A DNA stretch of 44,989 nucleotides from an uncultured Bacteroidales bacterium (GTDB lineage Bacteria; Bacteroidota; Bacteroidia; Bacteroidales; UBA932), in assembly GCA_900319375.1 (NCBI GenBank), contig ONOI01000010.1:1-44989 (forward strand), read 5' to 3'. The position numbers and the translations under genes were made by a program. This document shows, piece after piece, positions 24,335-32,780 of the stretch. The number at the start of each line of letters is the position of its first letter. Position 1 is the first letter of the stretch. The notes under the pieces were generated by a model that was not told the origin of the DNA, made no database searches, and saw nothing but the letters and a program-made list of their open reading frames with translations.

Positions 24335-26262
24335 TTCTGTTCCTCCTTATTAACTTTCATAAGATTGTCGCACACAAGCAGGGCGGCGGCTGTAAGGGCC
24401 GAAGAAATCGCTCCGTGGGGCTCGAAGGGCGGATCGCCGTCGTAGAGCTCGGAGAAGGCGCCGACGCCATGTTTGTTCAGGTCCTGGTAGAAACCTTCCA
24501 GCAGCCACTCGGCCTTCTTCCAGAAAGCCGGGCCCTTGACTTTGAAGCAAAGCATCACGTACGGGGCAAGGAGGGTAGGCCATGCACAGCCGTTGTGATA
24601 GGCGAGGTCACGCTCGACCTGCGAGCCTTCGTAGACGCCCTTGTAGCGGATATCGCGCGGGGAAAGCGAGCGGATTCCCCTGGCCGTAACGAGTTCGTTG
24701 TCCACTACCCTCAGGACAGACTGGATACGGTCTTCGTCTACCGGGGAGTCTGCGACAGCCAGCGCTGAGAGCTGGTTCGGGCGGACTTCGGTATGCTGGC
24801 CTTCGTTGTCTACATAGTCTGCAAGGAAGCCCAGACGCTCGTTCCAGAAGGTCTGAGTAAAGTTGGCTTTCACGAGATCGGCGATAGGAGTCCACTCCTT
24901 AGCGAAGCGGCCGTTACCGTATTTCTTGTCCATCTTGCAGGCGAAGCGAATAGCGCTGTACCAGAAGGCATTAGTCTCAACCTGGTAGCCGGCGCGCTCA
25001 GTAACTGCGCGGCCATTGATATAGGCGTTCATCCAGCTGAGGGCGACGCCGTCCATCTGGGCCCATATAAGGCCGTTGGGATGCATCGCGACTTCCTTAC
25101 GGACGCCGGGCTTATAGCTCTCGAGGATAGCCTTCATAGTCTTTCCGTACTTCTTCCAGACAAGCTTTTCATCTGCTCCGAAAGCGATGTACTGCTGAAG
25201 AGTCTCGGCAAGGTAGAGAGGAGCCTCAACCTGAGTGGTTCTCTGGAAAAGACGCTCCTGATTGTCTTCCAGGAGATTGTCCAGAATCTCTTCGAAGTCC
25301 TCAGGACGGCCGGCGTAAAGGGTCAGACCGGGCAGCGCCACGAGTGTCTCGCGGAGCAGTCCGGTGTGGAGCCAGGAATAGCCGGCCTCGATCCTCTTAC
25401 GGCCGTTGTGATATGTAATCAGGGAGTTGGCGCAGTTCAGAAGGGCTTCGTGGCCGTTTGTCTCGATATTTTCCTGCTTATAGAGCGCTTCGTAGTCTTT
25501 TTTGAATGACTTGGGTTCGCGCTCATATTTGTCTGCAGACAGATAAACGGACTCGCCTGCCTTCATATTGACGCTGAAGACACCGGGCGACAGAAGGTCT
25601 TCCTTGCAGTCGAAACCGCGGCGGTATTCGTCTGAATAAGTAATTCCGTAATACCAAACAGGGTCTGAATTGAACTTTACGGCCTTTGAGAACTGAATAA
25701 ACAGATCCGGGAAGGCCTCGTAAAGGCGGAAGGCGGCTCCGTTGGAGGCGGGTTTCGCCGTTCCGTCCGCTACGTCGTTGGCCTGAGTAAGGGCGTGGAT
25801 GTTGCGGAAAGCGAGCATGGGCCTGATCTGAACTGTTGCAGCGTCGGGGGCCTCAAGAAGCTCATATTTGATATAAAGCTGGTCGCGGTCGGGACAGAGA
25901 AGAAGGCTCTTTCTGAATACGATCGAGCCGATCTTGAAGGTAATCTGGGGAACCGGGTCGGCCGCGAAGTCGACTACGTATTTGTGTCCCCTGGGTTCGT
26001 AGATGTCTCCGTAGCAGTGGATTCCCAGGTTGAACTGCTTTCCGTTTACGATAAGCGACTCGTCTAGCGAGGAAAGCAGCAGGAACCTGTCTCCGCCGAA
26101 GCGGTCGAGCGTGACTGCAAGAAGGCCGTGATAACGCCTGGTATTGCAGGTAACGATCGAGGTGTTACAGTAGGCGCCAGTCTTATTCGCACAGATGATT
26201 TCCCTCTTCAGCGAATAGGAAAGGTTTACCAGCTCGGCCTTGTTGAATTTGAGTAATGCCAT
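24331..26262 (-). CDS. Glycogen debranching enzyme (amylo-alpha-1,6-glucosidase type)
   Basis: 643 residues. The N-terminal GDE_N domain shows GAYCNTSIVTCNTRRYHGLLAV (about 29-50), and the C-terminal (alpha/alpha)6 domain includes GYSWLHTGLLRETLVALPG, NGLIWAQMDGVALSWMNA and DLAYHNGCAWPTLLAPYV. It would hydrolyse alpha-1,6 branch points of glycogen. Its stop/start ATGA with the glycosyltransferase and 7-nt gap to glgB place it firmly in the glycogen operon. Confidence 0.93.
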   Translation of the reverse strand: MALLKFNKAELVNLSYSLKREIICANKTGAYCNTSIVTCNTRRYHGLLAVTLDRFGGDRFLLLSSLDESLIVNGKQFNLGIHCYGDIYEPRGHKYVVDFAADPVPQITFKIGSIVFRKSLLLCPDRDQLYIKYELLEAPDAATVQIRPMLAFRNIHALTQANDVADGTAKPASNGAAFRLYEAFPDLFIQFSKAVKFNSDPVWYYGITYSDEYRRGFDCKEDLLSPGVFSVNMKAGESVYLSADKYEREPKSFKKDYEALYKQENIETNGHEALLNCANSLITYHNGRKRIEAGYSWLHTGLLRETLVALPGLTLYAGRPEDFEEILDNLLEDNQERLFQRTTQVEAPLYLAETLQQYIAFGADEKLVWKKYGKTMKAILESYKPGVRKEVAMHPNGLIWAQMDGVALSWMNAYINGRAVTERAGYQVETNAFWYSAIRFACKMDKKYGNGRFAKEWTPIADLVKANFTQTFWNERLGFLADYVDNEGQHTEVRPNQLSALAVADSPVDEDRIQSVLRVVDNELVTARGIRSLSPRDIRYKGVYEGSQVERDLAYHNGCAWPTLLAPYVMLCFKVKGPAFWKKAEWLLEGFYQDLNKHGVGAFSELYDGDPPFEPHGAISSALTAAALLVCDNLMKVNKEEQK

Positions 26263-26269
26263 ATATACC

Positions 26270-28228
26270 TTATTTTTTTGTCAGGACCAGAGCGCATCTG
26301 CTGGGAAGATACAGTAGCAGCTGATGGTCCACGGTAAAATGTTTCTCGCCGGAAGAGAGCCGGCCGAATCCGTCGAAGCGGGCTTCGTCTGAATTGAAGG
26401 CCAGGTCGTACTCTCCGTCTTCAACTTTGAACCCGTAATTCTCAAAAGATTGGGTAGGGTTAAAGTTGAGCGCAAAGATAGCATTTTTACGCTTGAATAT
26501 CAAGACCTTGTCTCCTTCGTTCGCGCATATGAGCTCAGGCGCGCCCGCGAGGGTATCCTGGGCCTTCAGGAAATGGATCATCTGGGCGTCGAAAGCCTCT
26601 AACGCTCCGTAGCGAAGATCGGGATTGTCTGGTAGCGACCACTGCCTGCGGGCATACTTGTACGACCAGCCGTTTCCCTCGCGCGGGAAGTCGATCCACT
26701 CCGGGTGGCCGAATTCGTTGCCCATGAAGTTGAGGTAGCCGTTTCCGGCGGTCGCGGCGGTGACGAGCCTGATGAGTTTGTGGAGCGCTATTCCGCGGTC
26801 TACGATCAGGTTCTGAGTCCCCTTCCCCATCGCGTAGTACATTTCCTTGTCTATCAGGCGGAAGATGATGGTCTTGTCGCCCACGAGGGCCTGATCGTGG
26901 CATTCGGCATAGCTGACCGTCTTTTCGTCTGCACGTTTGTTTGTAAGTTCCCACCACATCTCGCCCATCGACCACTCGTCGTCGGACTTTTCCTTGATCC
27001 ATTTGATCCAGTGATCGGCCACGCCCATCGCCATTCGGTAGTCGAAGCCCACTCCGCCTGCCTCGAAAGGCGCTGCCAGACCGGCCATTCCGCTGACGTC
27101 TTCGGCGATAGTGATGGCTTCCGGCCTGATTTCGTGGATGAGCATATTCGCCAGGGCGAGGTAGGTCACCGCATTCTCGTCCACGCCAGCGTTGAAGTAC
27201 AGGTCGTAGTTTCCGAAGGAGGTTCCAAGGCCGTGGTCCCAATACATCATGGAGGTGACGCCGTCGAAGCGGAAGCCGTCCAGGTGATACTCCTGCATCC
27301 AGTATTTGCAGTTGCTCAGCAGGAAGCGGACAACCTCGTCCTTACCGTAGTCGAAGCAGCGGGAGCCCCATGCGGGGTGATGGCCGGCCGCGCCCTGGTA
27401 GAAGTAGAGATCGTCGCGGCCGTCCAGCCGGCTCAGGCCTTCGAGCTCGTTCTCGACGCTGTGGGAATGGACCATGTCCATGATCACGGCGATGCCGGCC
27501 TTATGCGCTTCGTCCACCAGGCGCTTGAACTCCTCGGGCGTCCCGAAACGGCTGCTGAGGGCGAAGAAGTTCGAGACCTGGTAGCCGAAACTGCCGTAGT
27601 ATGGGTGTTCCTGCAGGGCCATTATCTGGATGACGTTGTATCCGAGCTTGATTATTCTTGGGAGCACCGTTTTGCGGAAGTCATCGAAGCTGGCGACACC
27701 TTCCTTCTCGCCGCTCATGCCGATATGGCATTCGTAGATGAAGGGGTTCTTGACCTTTATCTTTTTGTCGTGTTCCCATTTGTAGGGTTTGGGAGCCCAG
27801 ACCTGGGCGGCGAACGCCTTCGTCTCGGGGTCCTGGACGGCGCGGGTGACATAGGCCGGAAGGCGTTCGCCGCCTCCGCCTGGCCACTCTATCCAGAACT
27901 TGTAGAGGTCCTGATGATTCATAAATACTTCCGGGAGTTTGATTTCCCAGTTGCCGTTTCCGACAGGTTTCAGGGCGTAAGCCTCGCTCTTTTTCCAGTT
28001 GTTGAAGTCGCCGATGAGGTAGATCTTAGTAGCGTTAGGGGCCCACTCGCGCAGGACCCAGCCCTCATCGTCTTTATGAAGACCATAGTAAAGATGATTA
28101 TTTACCGCTTTGTCCAGGCTGCCTTCGCCGGCGATCTTCTTTCGCCAGTCCAGGATGCGCTGATGACGCGCTTCTATCGCGTCTTTCCAGGGCTCGAGCC
28201 AGGGATCTGATTCGTAAATCTTCTGCAT
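26270..28228 (-). CDS. glgB: 1,4-alpha-glucan branching enzyme, eukaryote-like GH13
   Basis: 652 residues. N-terminal CBM48 (about 40-150, with REWAPNATKIYLIGDFNNW) and a GH13 barrel. Catalytic residues are D322 in GFRFDGVTSMMY, E376 in TIAEDVSGM and D445 in YAECHDQAL. Motifs such as YGSFGYQVSNFFALSSRFGTPEEFKRLVDEAH resemble eukaryotic branching enzymes (GH13_8) rather than E. coli GlgB. It introduces alpha-1,6 branches into glycogen. It lies 6 nt after xseB. Confidence 0.96.
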   Translation of the reverse strand: MQKIYESDPWLEPWKDAIEARHQRILDWRKKIAGEGSLDKAVNNHLYYGLHKDDEGWVLREWAPNATKIYLIGDFNNWKKSEAYALKPVGNGNWEIKLPEVFMNHQDLYKFWIEWPGGGGERLPAYVTRAVQDPETKAFAAQVWAPKPYKWEHDKKIKVKNPFIYECHIGMSGEKEGVASFDDFRKTVLPRIIKLGYNVIQIMALQEHPYYGSFGYQVSNFFALSSRFGTPEEFKRLVDEAHKAGIAVIMDMVHSHSVENELEGLSRLDGRDDLYFYQGAAGHHPAWGSRCFDYGKDEVVRFLLSNCKYWMQEYHLDGFRFDGVTSMMYWDHGLGTSFGNYDLYFNAGVDENAVTYLALANMLIHEIRPEAITIAEDVSGMAGLAAPFEAGGVGFDYRMAMGVADHWIKWIKEKSDDEWSMGEMWWELTNKRADEKTVSYAECHDQALVGDKTIIFRLIDKEMYYAMGKGTQNLIVDRGIALHKLIRLVTAATAGNGYLNFMGNEFGHPEWIDFPREGNGWSYKYARRQWSLPDNPDLRYGALEAFDAQMIHFLKAQDTLAGAPELICANEGDKVLIFKRKNAIFALNFNPTQSFENYGFKVEDGEYDLAFNSDEARFDGFGRLSSGEKHFTVDHQLLLYLPSRCALVLTKK

Positions 28229-28234
28229 ATGAGG

Positions 28235-28411
28235 TTATTCTATGTTCGACAGTTTTTCTCTTGCTGTTCTTAGGTACTCCCTACATTTAGTGATGAGTTC
28301 CTCCGACTCGGCCAGATACTTGTCCATCTCGCCAAGTCCCGTCTGCGGATCCTCCACCTTCTTTGCTATCTCTTCCAGACGATTTATTGCTTTTGAGTAA
28401 TCGAAAGTCAT
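28235..28411 (-). CDS. xseB: Exodeoxyribonuclease VII small subunit
   Basis: 58 residues beginning MTFDYSKAINRLEEIAKKVED, then GLGEMDKYLAESEELITKCREYL: the XseB helical hairpin. The start overlaps the xseA stop in an ATGA (28411-28408). XseB binds the C-terminal extension of XseA to form the nuclease that degrades single-stranded DNA from both ends. Size and position next to xseA make the call secure despite the short length. Confidence 0.93.
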   Translation of the reverse strand: MTFDYSKAINRLEEIAKKVEDPQTGLGEMDKYLAESEELITKCREYLRTAREKLSNIE

Positions 28412-29532
28412 ATTACTTCTTCAATTTTTGCTTTCACTTTTCCGTCCGACATCAAAATCGTCAGCTGATCCCCTGCCTTAAGGCCCTTCGCCGATTTCAG
28501 GACCCTTCCCTTAGAGTCTACGGCGAGGGTGTAGCCGCGGGCGAGGACGGCGCGGGGGTCGGCGGCCTTGATGCGGCGGTCGAGCTCGTCAAGCGCCGAG
28601 AGGCGCTGGGCGATCTTCGCCGCAAAGGCCAGCTTAAGCCGCGCGCCGAGGCTGCTGATTCGCTCATCCTCAGCCGCATACATATCTACAAACTCGTCTG
28701 CGAGAGCGGTCGGGGTCTTTACGAAGCGATAAGCGACCATGTCTGCGACATGATAATCTTTGTCGTGGCCTATTGCGGTAAAGACCGGGATGGAACACTG
28801 GGCTATTGCGAGCGCGAGGCCGTAGTCGTCGAAGCAGGAAAGATCCAGGTTCGAGCCGCCGCCGCGAAGGATCAGAACTGCATCGTAGCCGTCCTTGGGG
28901 CCTTCTGGAGACCGGCCGGTCGCTTCGACCTCGCCGAGCGCGTCCGCTATCGATTCCGGGGCGCTCTCGCCCTGCATGGTCGCCGGGAAGAGGTCTACTT
29001 CAAAATAGAAACCGTACGGATTATCTGTCAGATGGTTCTTGAAATCTCCGAAACCGGCGGCATCCGGAGCGCTGATGACGGCGAGTTTATACGGTATTGC
29101 TGCAAGTTCGAGCTTTTGCTGGAGCTCCATCATCCCCTCATCCTCGAGTTTCTTTATAGTCTCGCGCTTTTTGATTTCGGCATCGCCTACCGTGAACTCG
29201 GGATTTATGTCGTCGATGATGAGGCTCAGGCCGTAGAGTTCGGAGTAGTTGACTTCGACTTTTACGAGTATCTGCTGGCCTACTTCCAGTTCCTTTCCGG
29301 TAGCGTCCTTGAAGAAGGCCCGCAGCAGCGGGTATTTAGATTTCCAGATTACGGCCTTGACTTTGGCGAGCTGCCTTCCGCCCTCGCTCTGAACCAGGTC
29401 CATATAGCAGTGACCATTCATCCTAGTCTGTACTGAGGCTATCTCCGCCTTTACCCAAACGCTCTCCGGGAAGAGCTCTTCCAGCCCCTCTCTGATAGCA
29501 CTTTGAAGCGTCAGCAGATCTATATACTCCAT
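28408..29532 (-). CDS. xseA: Exodeoxyribonuclease VII large subunit
   Basis: 374 residues from the ATG at 29532 (MEYIDLLTLQ). An N-terminal OB-fold (about 1-100) includes VWVKAEIASVQTRMNGHCYMDL. The nuclease domain contains VISAPDAAGFGDF, ILRGGGSNLDLSCFDDYGLALAIAQ and PVFTAIGHDKDYHVADMVA. A frame extension to 29610 is open but a -7 box lies at 29539-29546, so the inner ATG is preferred. First gene of the long xse-glycogen-ribF operon. The C-terminal coiled region is shorter than in E. coli (about 456 residues). Confidence 0.95.
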   Translation of the reverse strand: MEYIDLLTLQSAIREGLEELFPESVWVKAEIASVQTRMNGHCYMDLVQSEGGRQLAKVKAVIWKSKYPLLRAFFKDATGKELEVGQQILVKVEVNYSELYGLSLIIDDINPEFTVGDAEIKKRETIKKLEDEGMMELQQKLELAAIPYKLAVISAPDAAGFGDFKNHLTDNPYGFYFEVDLFPATMQGESAPESIADALGEVEATGRSPEGPKDGYDAVLILRGGGSNLDLSCFDDYGLALAIAQCSIPVFTAIGHDKDYHVADMVAYRFVKTPTALADEFVDMYAAEDERISSLGARLKLAFAAKIAQRLSALDELDRRIKAADPRAVLARGYTLAVDSKGRVLKSAKGLKAGDQLTILMSDGKVKAKIEEVI

Positions 29533-29538
29533 ACCCTT

Positions 29539-29546
29539 CAAAGTTA
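29539..29546 (-). promoter_or_regulatory. -7 box of xseA, 6 nt before the ATG
   Basis: TAACTTTG read on minus matches TAnnTTTG. Only AAGGGT separates it from the ATG at 29532, so the transcript would begin at or next to the start codon. A TTG at 29572-29570 is a weak -33 with an over-long 23-nt gap. Confidence 0.5.
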
Positions 29547-29621
29547 ACGATATTTTGTGTATTTTCGTACAACAAAAAATCCGGTTTTCCGGGCTCCTCA
29601 TTAACCTCAACTTATACAGAA

Positions 29622-30623
29622 ATGAAAAAATTCGAATTCCATCCTGGCTATTACCACATCTGCCAGCTCTCTGCCGACAAAGGCATCATCTTCTACAGCA
29701 CCGCTGATATCCTGATCTACTATTCAATTATCGCCGTCAAGTGCCTTCAGGAAGCTATAAAGCCACTCGGTATCTGTATCATGTTCAATCACACGCACCT
29801 TGAAGCTCCTTTCCGGACCGAGCGCCAAATGTCTTCATTTATGAACAGTACGGGCACCACATTCGTGAGGGGCTACAACTCGCATTATGGCCTGTCCGGG
29901 CCGGTTTTTTGCCATAATTACAATCGCAGCCACAAAAATGGTGAAAAGAAGATCCGAGACACTTTTATCTATATAGGCAACAACGGCAAGGAAAAGATAC
30001 CCTCAATAAACGCTGAAGATTACAAGTACAATTTCATTAATTATCTCATTTCTTCACATCCTTTCAGTGAAGAGATTGATTATAGGACCGCAAGCCCTCA
30101 TCTTCTTGTTCTTCTGGCAGAAGTCCTGAAAAGGAGAAAGAATTTGAAGCCATTGAACTACGCCTTCTTCGGAGAAGAATATGAGAAGCTTTCGCTAACA
30201 GAACGATCACAACTATCGGATTTCATCATTTCTGCCTACTATTTTTTAGACAAGGAAAAAATTCTTTCCATCTACGGCAGTTATGACAATGTTATTACAG
30301 CCATGAACGCCGTTTCCGGGAGTGAACATGATTTCAAGGATGATTTCTCAAAAGAGAACTATAATCATTATTACTCGATGATCAGCATTTGCAAACGTTT
30401 GGGATATGATGTTTCCAAGCATCGTCTCATTGCTCCGCAGGTGGAAGGTCTTTTATGCTCCACCTGGTCAAAAAGTCCGCAGGTCAAGCCCTGTTTGCCC
30501 GCCACTTGTGGCTCTGCATCTTCTGTTTTATCAAACTTGCAGTTTGCCAAATTGGTTTCTGCCATTAGAGTCCAGACCGGAGCCACGGATTACGAAATTG
30601 CCAAGTTCTTCCATTTGCTCTAA
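29622..30623 (+). CDS. RAYT/IS200-like HUH transposase
   Basis: 333 residues. LGICIMFNHTHLEAPF (49-64) carries the HUH motif H57-T-H59 of the Y1 transposase family, and Y117 in DTFIYIGNN is the likely nucleophilic tyrosine; SGPVFCHNYNRS matches the SGPVFxxRYK region of REP-associated transposases (RAYTs). The C-terminal half (from about 160) is an extension ending in a probable helix-turn-helix (KLVSAIRVQTGATDYEIAKFF). The gene is more AT-rich than its neighbours, suggesting separate ancestry. RAYTs act in trans on short palindromes; a hairpin, CAGGTGGA/TCCACCTG, lies within the gene at 30438-30466. No clear matching ends flank it. Confidence 0.8.
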   Translation: MKKFEFHPGYYHICQLSADKGIIFYSTADILIYYSIIAVKCLQEAIKPLGICIMFNHTHLEAPFRTERQMSSFMNSTGTTFVRGYNSHYGLSGPVFCHNYNRSHKNGEKKIRDTFIYIGNNGKEKIPSINAEDYKYNFINYLISSHPFSEEIDYRTASPHLLVLLAEVLKRRKNLKPLNYAFFGEEYEKLSLTERSQLSDFIISAYYFLDKEKILSIYGSYDNVITAMNAVSGSEHDFKDDFSKENYNHYYSMISICKRLGYDVSKHRLIAPQVEGLLCSTWSKSPQVKPCLPATCGSASSVLSNLQFAKLVSAIRVQTGATDYEIAKFFHLL

Positions 30624-30678
30624 TTTCTTCCGTGGCGTCTTCCCCGCTCCTCCGGCAATGCTCTGATATGACAAAAAT

Positions 30679-30709
30679 CGAGGGCCGAACCGATTTGGTT
30701 TGGCCCTCG
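30679..30709. terminator. Bidirectional terminator
   Basis: CGAGGGCCGAACC (30679-30691) pairs with GGTTTGGCCCTCG (30697-30709) over 13 bp with one wobble and a GATTT loop. The minus side has a run of five T after the stem; the plus side has TTATTT. It closes both the transposase-like gene and the convergent lipoprotein gene. Confidence 0.85.
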
Positions 30710-30730
30710 TTATTTAAACTTCTGCTTTCT

Positions 30731-31126
30731 CTACTTGTTGAACTTTCCGAGGCGGCAGGTGACGGTGACTGTTTCTGTCTCGAAGAAAGGAATACCGTGT
30801 GATTCCGTCTTGAACTGGGGATACATAATGAAATCCCAGCCGGGGTTAGCTTCAAGAACCTCGTAGATGGCCATTGACTGAGTTGAGTTTCCGAGAAGAG
30901 TCCCGAAAACACCTGCATTTGCGGCCTTAGTGACGAAGAGGTGTGCGAAGTCAATACCGAAGATGTAGGTTACTTTTACCTCGGCGGTGACAGGCTCGGA
31001 GAGAGTGTAATCAGCTGCTTTAAGCTCAATATAAGCATTGGGCTCTTTCATCGAACGATAATACGAACTGCAGCTTGTTGCAGAGAGGCATACTGCCAGA
31101 ATGGCAAGAACGAAAAATTTTTTCAT
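30731..31126 (-). CDS. Small lipoprotein of unknown family
   Basis: 131 residues, signal peptide with lipobox SATSC and lipidated C19. The mature part is beta-rich with a predicted core (VTAEVKVTYIFGIDFAHLF, about 46-64) and a GWDFIMYPQFKTE segment reminiscent of small Bacteroidota envelope lipoproteins whose function is not known. It faces away from engB across a 76-nt gap; a near-consensus -7 (TAAATTCG, 31166-31159 on minus) may drive it. The bidirectional terminator at 30679-30709 follows its stop. Confidence 0.8.
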   Translation of the reverse strand: MKKFFVLAILAVCLSATSCSSYYRSMKEPNAYIELKAADYTLSEPVTAEVKVTYIFGIDFAHLFVTKAANAGVFGTLLGNSTQSMAIYEVLEANPGWDFIMYPQFKTESHGIPFFETETVTVTCRLGKFNK

Positions 31127-31178
31127 TGCTATAAAAGTGTTGGTTAGCTTTAGTACCGCGAATTTACTAAAAAAATAG

Positions 31179-31186
31179 TATATTTG
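31179..31186 (+). promoter_or_regulatory. -7 box of the engB-prs-der operon
   Basis: TATATTTG matches the -7 consensus and ends 16 nt before the engB ATG at 31203. A convincing -33 TTTG at the usual distance is not present, so the promoter may be weak or activator-aided. Confidence 0.55.
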
Positions 31187-31202
31187 TAACGGTTAGGGTG
31201 AA

Positions 31203-31799
31203 ATGAAAATCAACAGCGCAACATTCGCAGGAAGCAGTACCAGAGTGGCCGGAAAGCCGCAGAGGAAACTGCCGGAATTTGCGTTTATAGGAAGAAGCAA
31301 CGTAGGGAAGAGCAGCCTTATCAATATGCTCTGCCGCAACGGCCGCCTGGCGATGACTTCGAGTACCCCCGGAAAGACAAAACTGGTCAATCACTTCCTT
31401 ATCAACGATCAGTGGTATCTGGTTGACCTCCCGGGATACGGCTATGCAAAACTGAATCAGGCAGGCCGCGACGCGATAAAGGAAGTCATCAACGACTATA
31501 TCATTGGAAGCGAGGAGCTTGTGATGCTTTTTGTCCTGGTAGACAGCCGCCACGACATAACTAAAATAGATCAGGACTTTATCCGCGAACTTGGTGAGAA
31601 CGGAATACCTTTCGGAATCATCTTCACCAAAAGCGACAAATCCGGCCCCAATGTCTTGAAAGCCCAGATCGAAAAGGACAAAGAGATCCTCTCGAAAGAG
31701 TGGGATGAGATGCCACCGATGTTTGAGAGCTCGGCCCAGAGCGGAGCGGGACGCGAAGAGATACTTGATTATATAGACAACATACTGAAATCTATCTGA
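31203..31799 (+). CDS. engB: Ribosome biogenesis GTPase EngB/YihA
   Basis: 198 residues. G1 motif FIGRSNVGKSSLIN (about 30-42), G3 DLPGYG, G4 FTKSDK and the Ile/Ser/Thr-rich switch region TSSTPGKTKLVN identify the TrmE-Era-EngA-EngB family member EngB. It binds GTP and assists large ribosomal subunit assembly. It heads an operon that ends with the related GTPase der. Confidence 0.95.
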   Translation: MKINSATFAGSSTRVAGKPQRKLPEFAFIGRSNVGKSSLINMLCRNGRLAMTSSTPGKTKLVNHFLINDQWYLVDLPGYGYAKLNQAGRDAIKEVINDYIIGSEELVMLFVLVDSRHDITKIDQDFIRELGENGIPFGIIFTKSDKSGPNVLKAQIEKDKEILSKEWDEMPPMFESSAQSGAGREEILDYIDNILKSI

Positions 31800-31802
31800 C
31801 CT

Positions 31803-32780
31803 ATGCAACACAACCACAGAATGGAGTTGTTCGCATGCGATGCCTCGAAAGACTTCGCCTGCAAAGTTATTGAGGAATTGAACAAGATTGACCGTCCGGA
31901 CAACAGCGAGCGTCCGTACCACCTCGGCGACATGAAGGTCGTGCGCTTCAGCGACGGTGAATTCCAACCCCAGTATGACGAAAGCGTCCGAGGAGCGACC
32001 GTGTTTATTATTCAGTCCACTATCCCGCCGGCAGACAACCTGATGGAGCTGCTGCTCGCCATCGACGCCGCGAAGAGGGCCTCGGCAGACAAGGTGGTGG
32101 CAGTAATGCCGTACTTCGGCTGGGCGCGCCAGGACCGCAAGGACCGTCCCCGTGTGGCGATCGGAGCCAAGCTCGTGGCTAATCTGCTGACCGCTGCCGG
32201 AGCAGATCGTGTGATGACCTGCGACCTCCATGCAGACCAGATCCAGGGCTTCTTCGACATCCCCGTGGACCATGTCTATGCGGCCAAGGTCTTCCGCAAC
32301 GAAATCAAGAAAATGAAGCTTTCCAACCTGGCGATCGCTGCCCCCGATATGGGCGGAGCCAAGAAAGCAAATATATTCGCCAAGGCCCTCGGAACCCCGA
32401 TGATCATCTGCCACAAAACCCGCGTCAAGGCCAATGTGGTCGGCAATATCACCGCAATCGGTGAGGTAGAAGGCAAGAACATCGTCATAATCGACGATAT
32501 GATCGATACCGCCGGAACCCTCTGCAAGGCGGCCGAGGTCCTGATGTCGATGGGCGCCCTCAGCGTAAGAGCTTGCGCCACCCACGGCGTCCTGAGCGGC
32601 GAGGCGATCCAGCGTATCCACGATTCGGCCCTCGAGGAAGTGCTCATCACCGACACTATCCCCCATCCCGAGCTTGCAGGCGACCCGAAGATCAGGACCG
32701 TCTCGATGGCCCCCGTCTTCGCTTCCATCATCGATAAGGTCTATAATTACGAATCCATCAGCCCCGAATTCGACAAATGA
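31803..32780 (+). CDS. prs: Ribose-phosphate pyrophosphokinase
   Basis: 325 residues (an alternative ATG lies at 31821). FSDGEFQPQYDESVRG, YFGWARQDRKDRPRVAIGAKL, CDLHADQIQGFFD and the PRPP-binding loop VIIDDMIDTAGT are all present. The enzyme makes PRPP from ribose-5-phosphate and ATP for nucleotide, histidine and NAD synthesis. It lies 3 nt after engB, and its stop overlaps the next gene by ATGA (32777-32780). Confidence 0.96.
   Translation: MQHNHRMELFACDASKDFACKVIEELNKIDRPDNSERPYHLGDMKVVRFSDGEFQPQYDESVRGATVFIIQSTIPPADNLMELLLAIDAAKRASADKVVAVMPYFGWARQDRKDRPRVAIGAKLVANLLTAAGADRVMTCDLHADQIQGFFDIPVDHVYAAKVFRNEIKKMKLSNLAIAAPDMGGAKKANIFAKALGTPMIICHKTRVKANVVGNITAIGEVEGKNIVIIDDMIDTAGTLCKAAEVLMSMGALSVRACATHGVLSGEAIQRIHDSALEEVLITDTIPHPELAGDPKIRTVSMAPVFASIIDKVYNYESISPEFDK

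Noticed and set aside
23090-24445. 451-codon open frame antisense to the glycosyltransferase gene
   Set aside because: Shadow of a clear GT-B glycosyltransferase gene; no recognisable domain.
26705-28210. 501-codon open frame antisense to glgB
   Set aside because: The opposite strand encodes a complete branching enzyme with all catalytic residues.
19275-28228. Glycogen genes as a novel polysaccharide utilisation locus
   Set aside because: No SusC/SusD, no signal peptides and typical intracellular glycogen enzymes; this is a known type of Bacteroidota cluster.
29533-29610. 26-codon N-terminal extension of xseA
   Set aside because: It spans the -7 box and the extra residues do not match the XseA start; MEYIDLL is the expected N-terminus.
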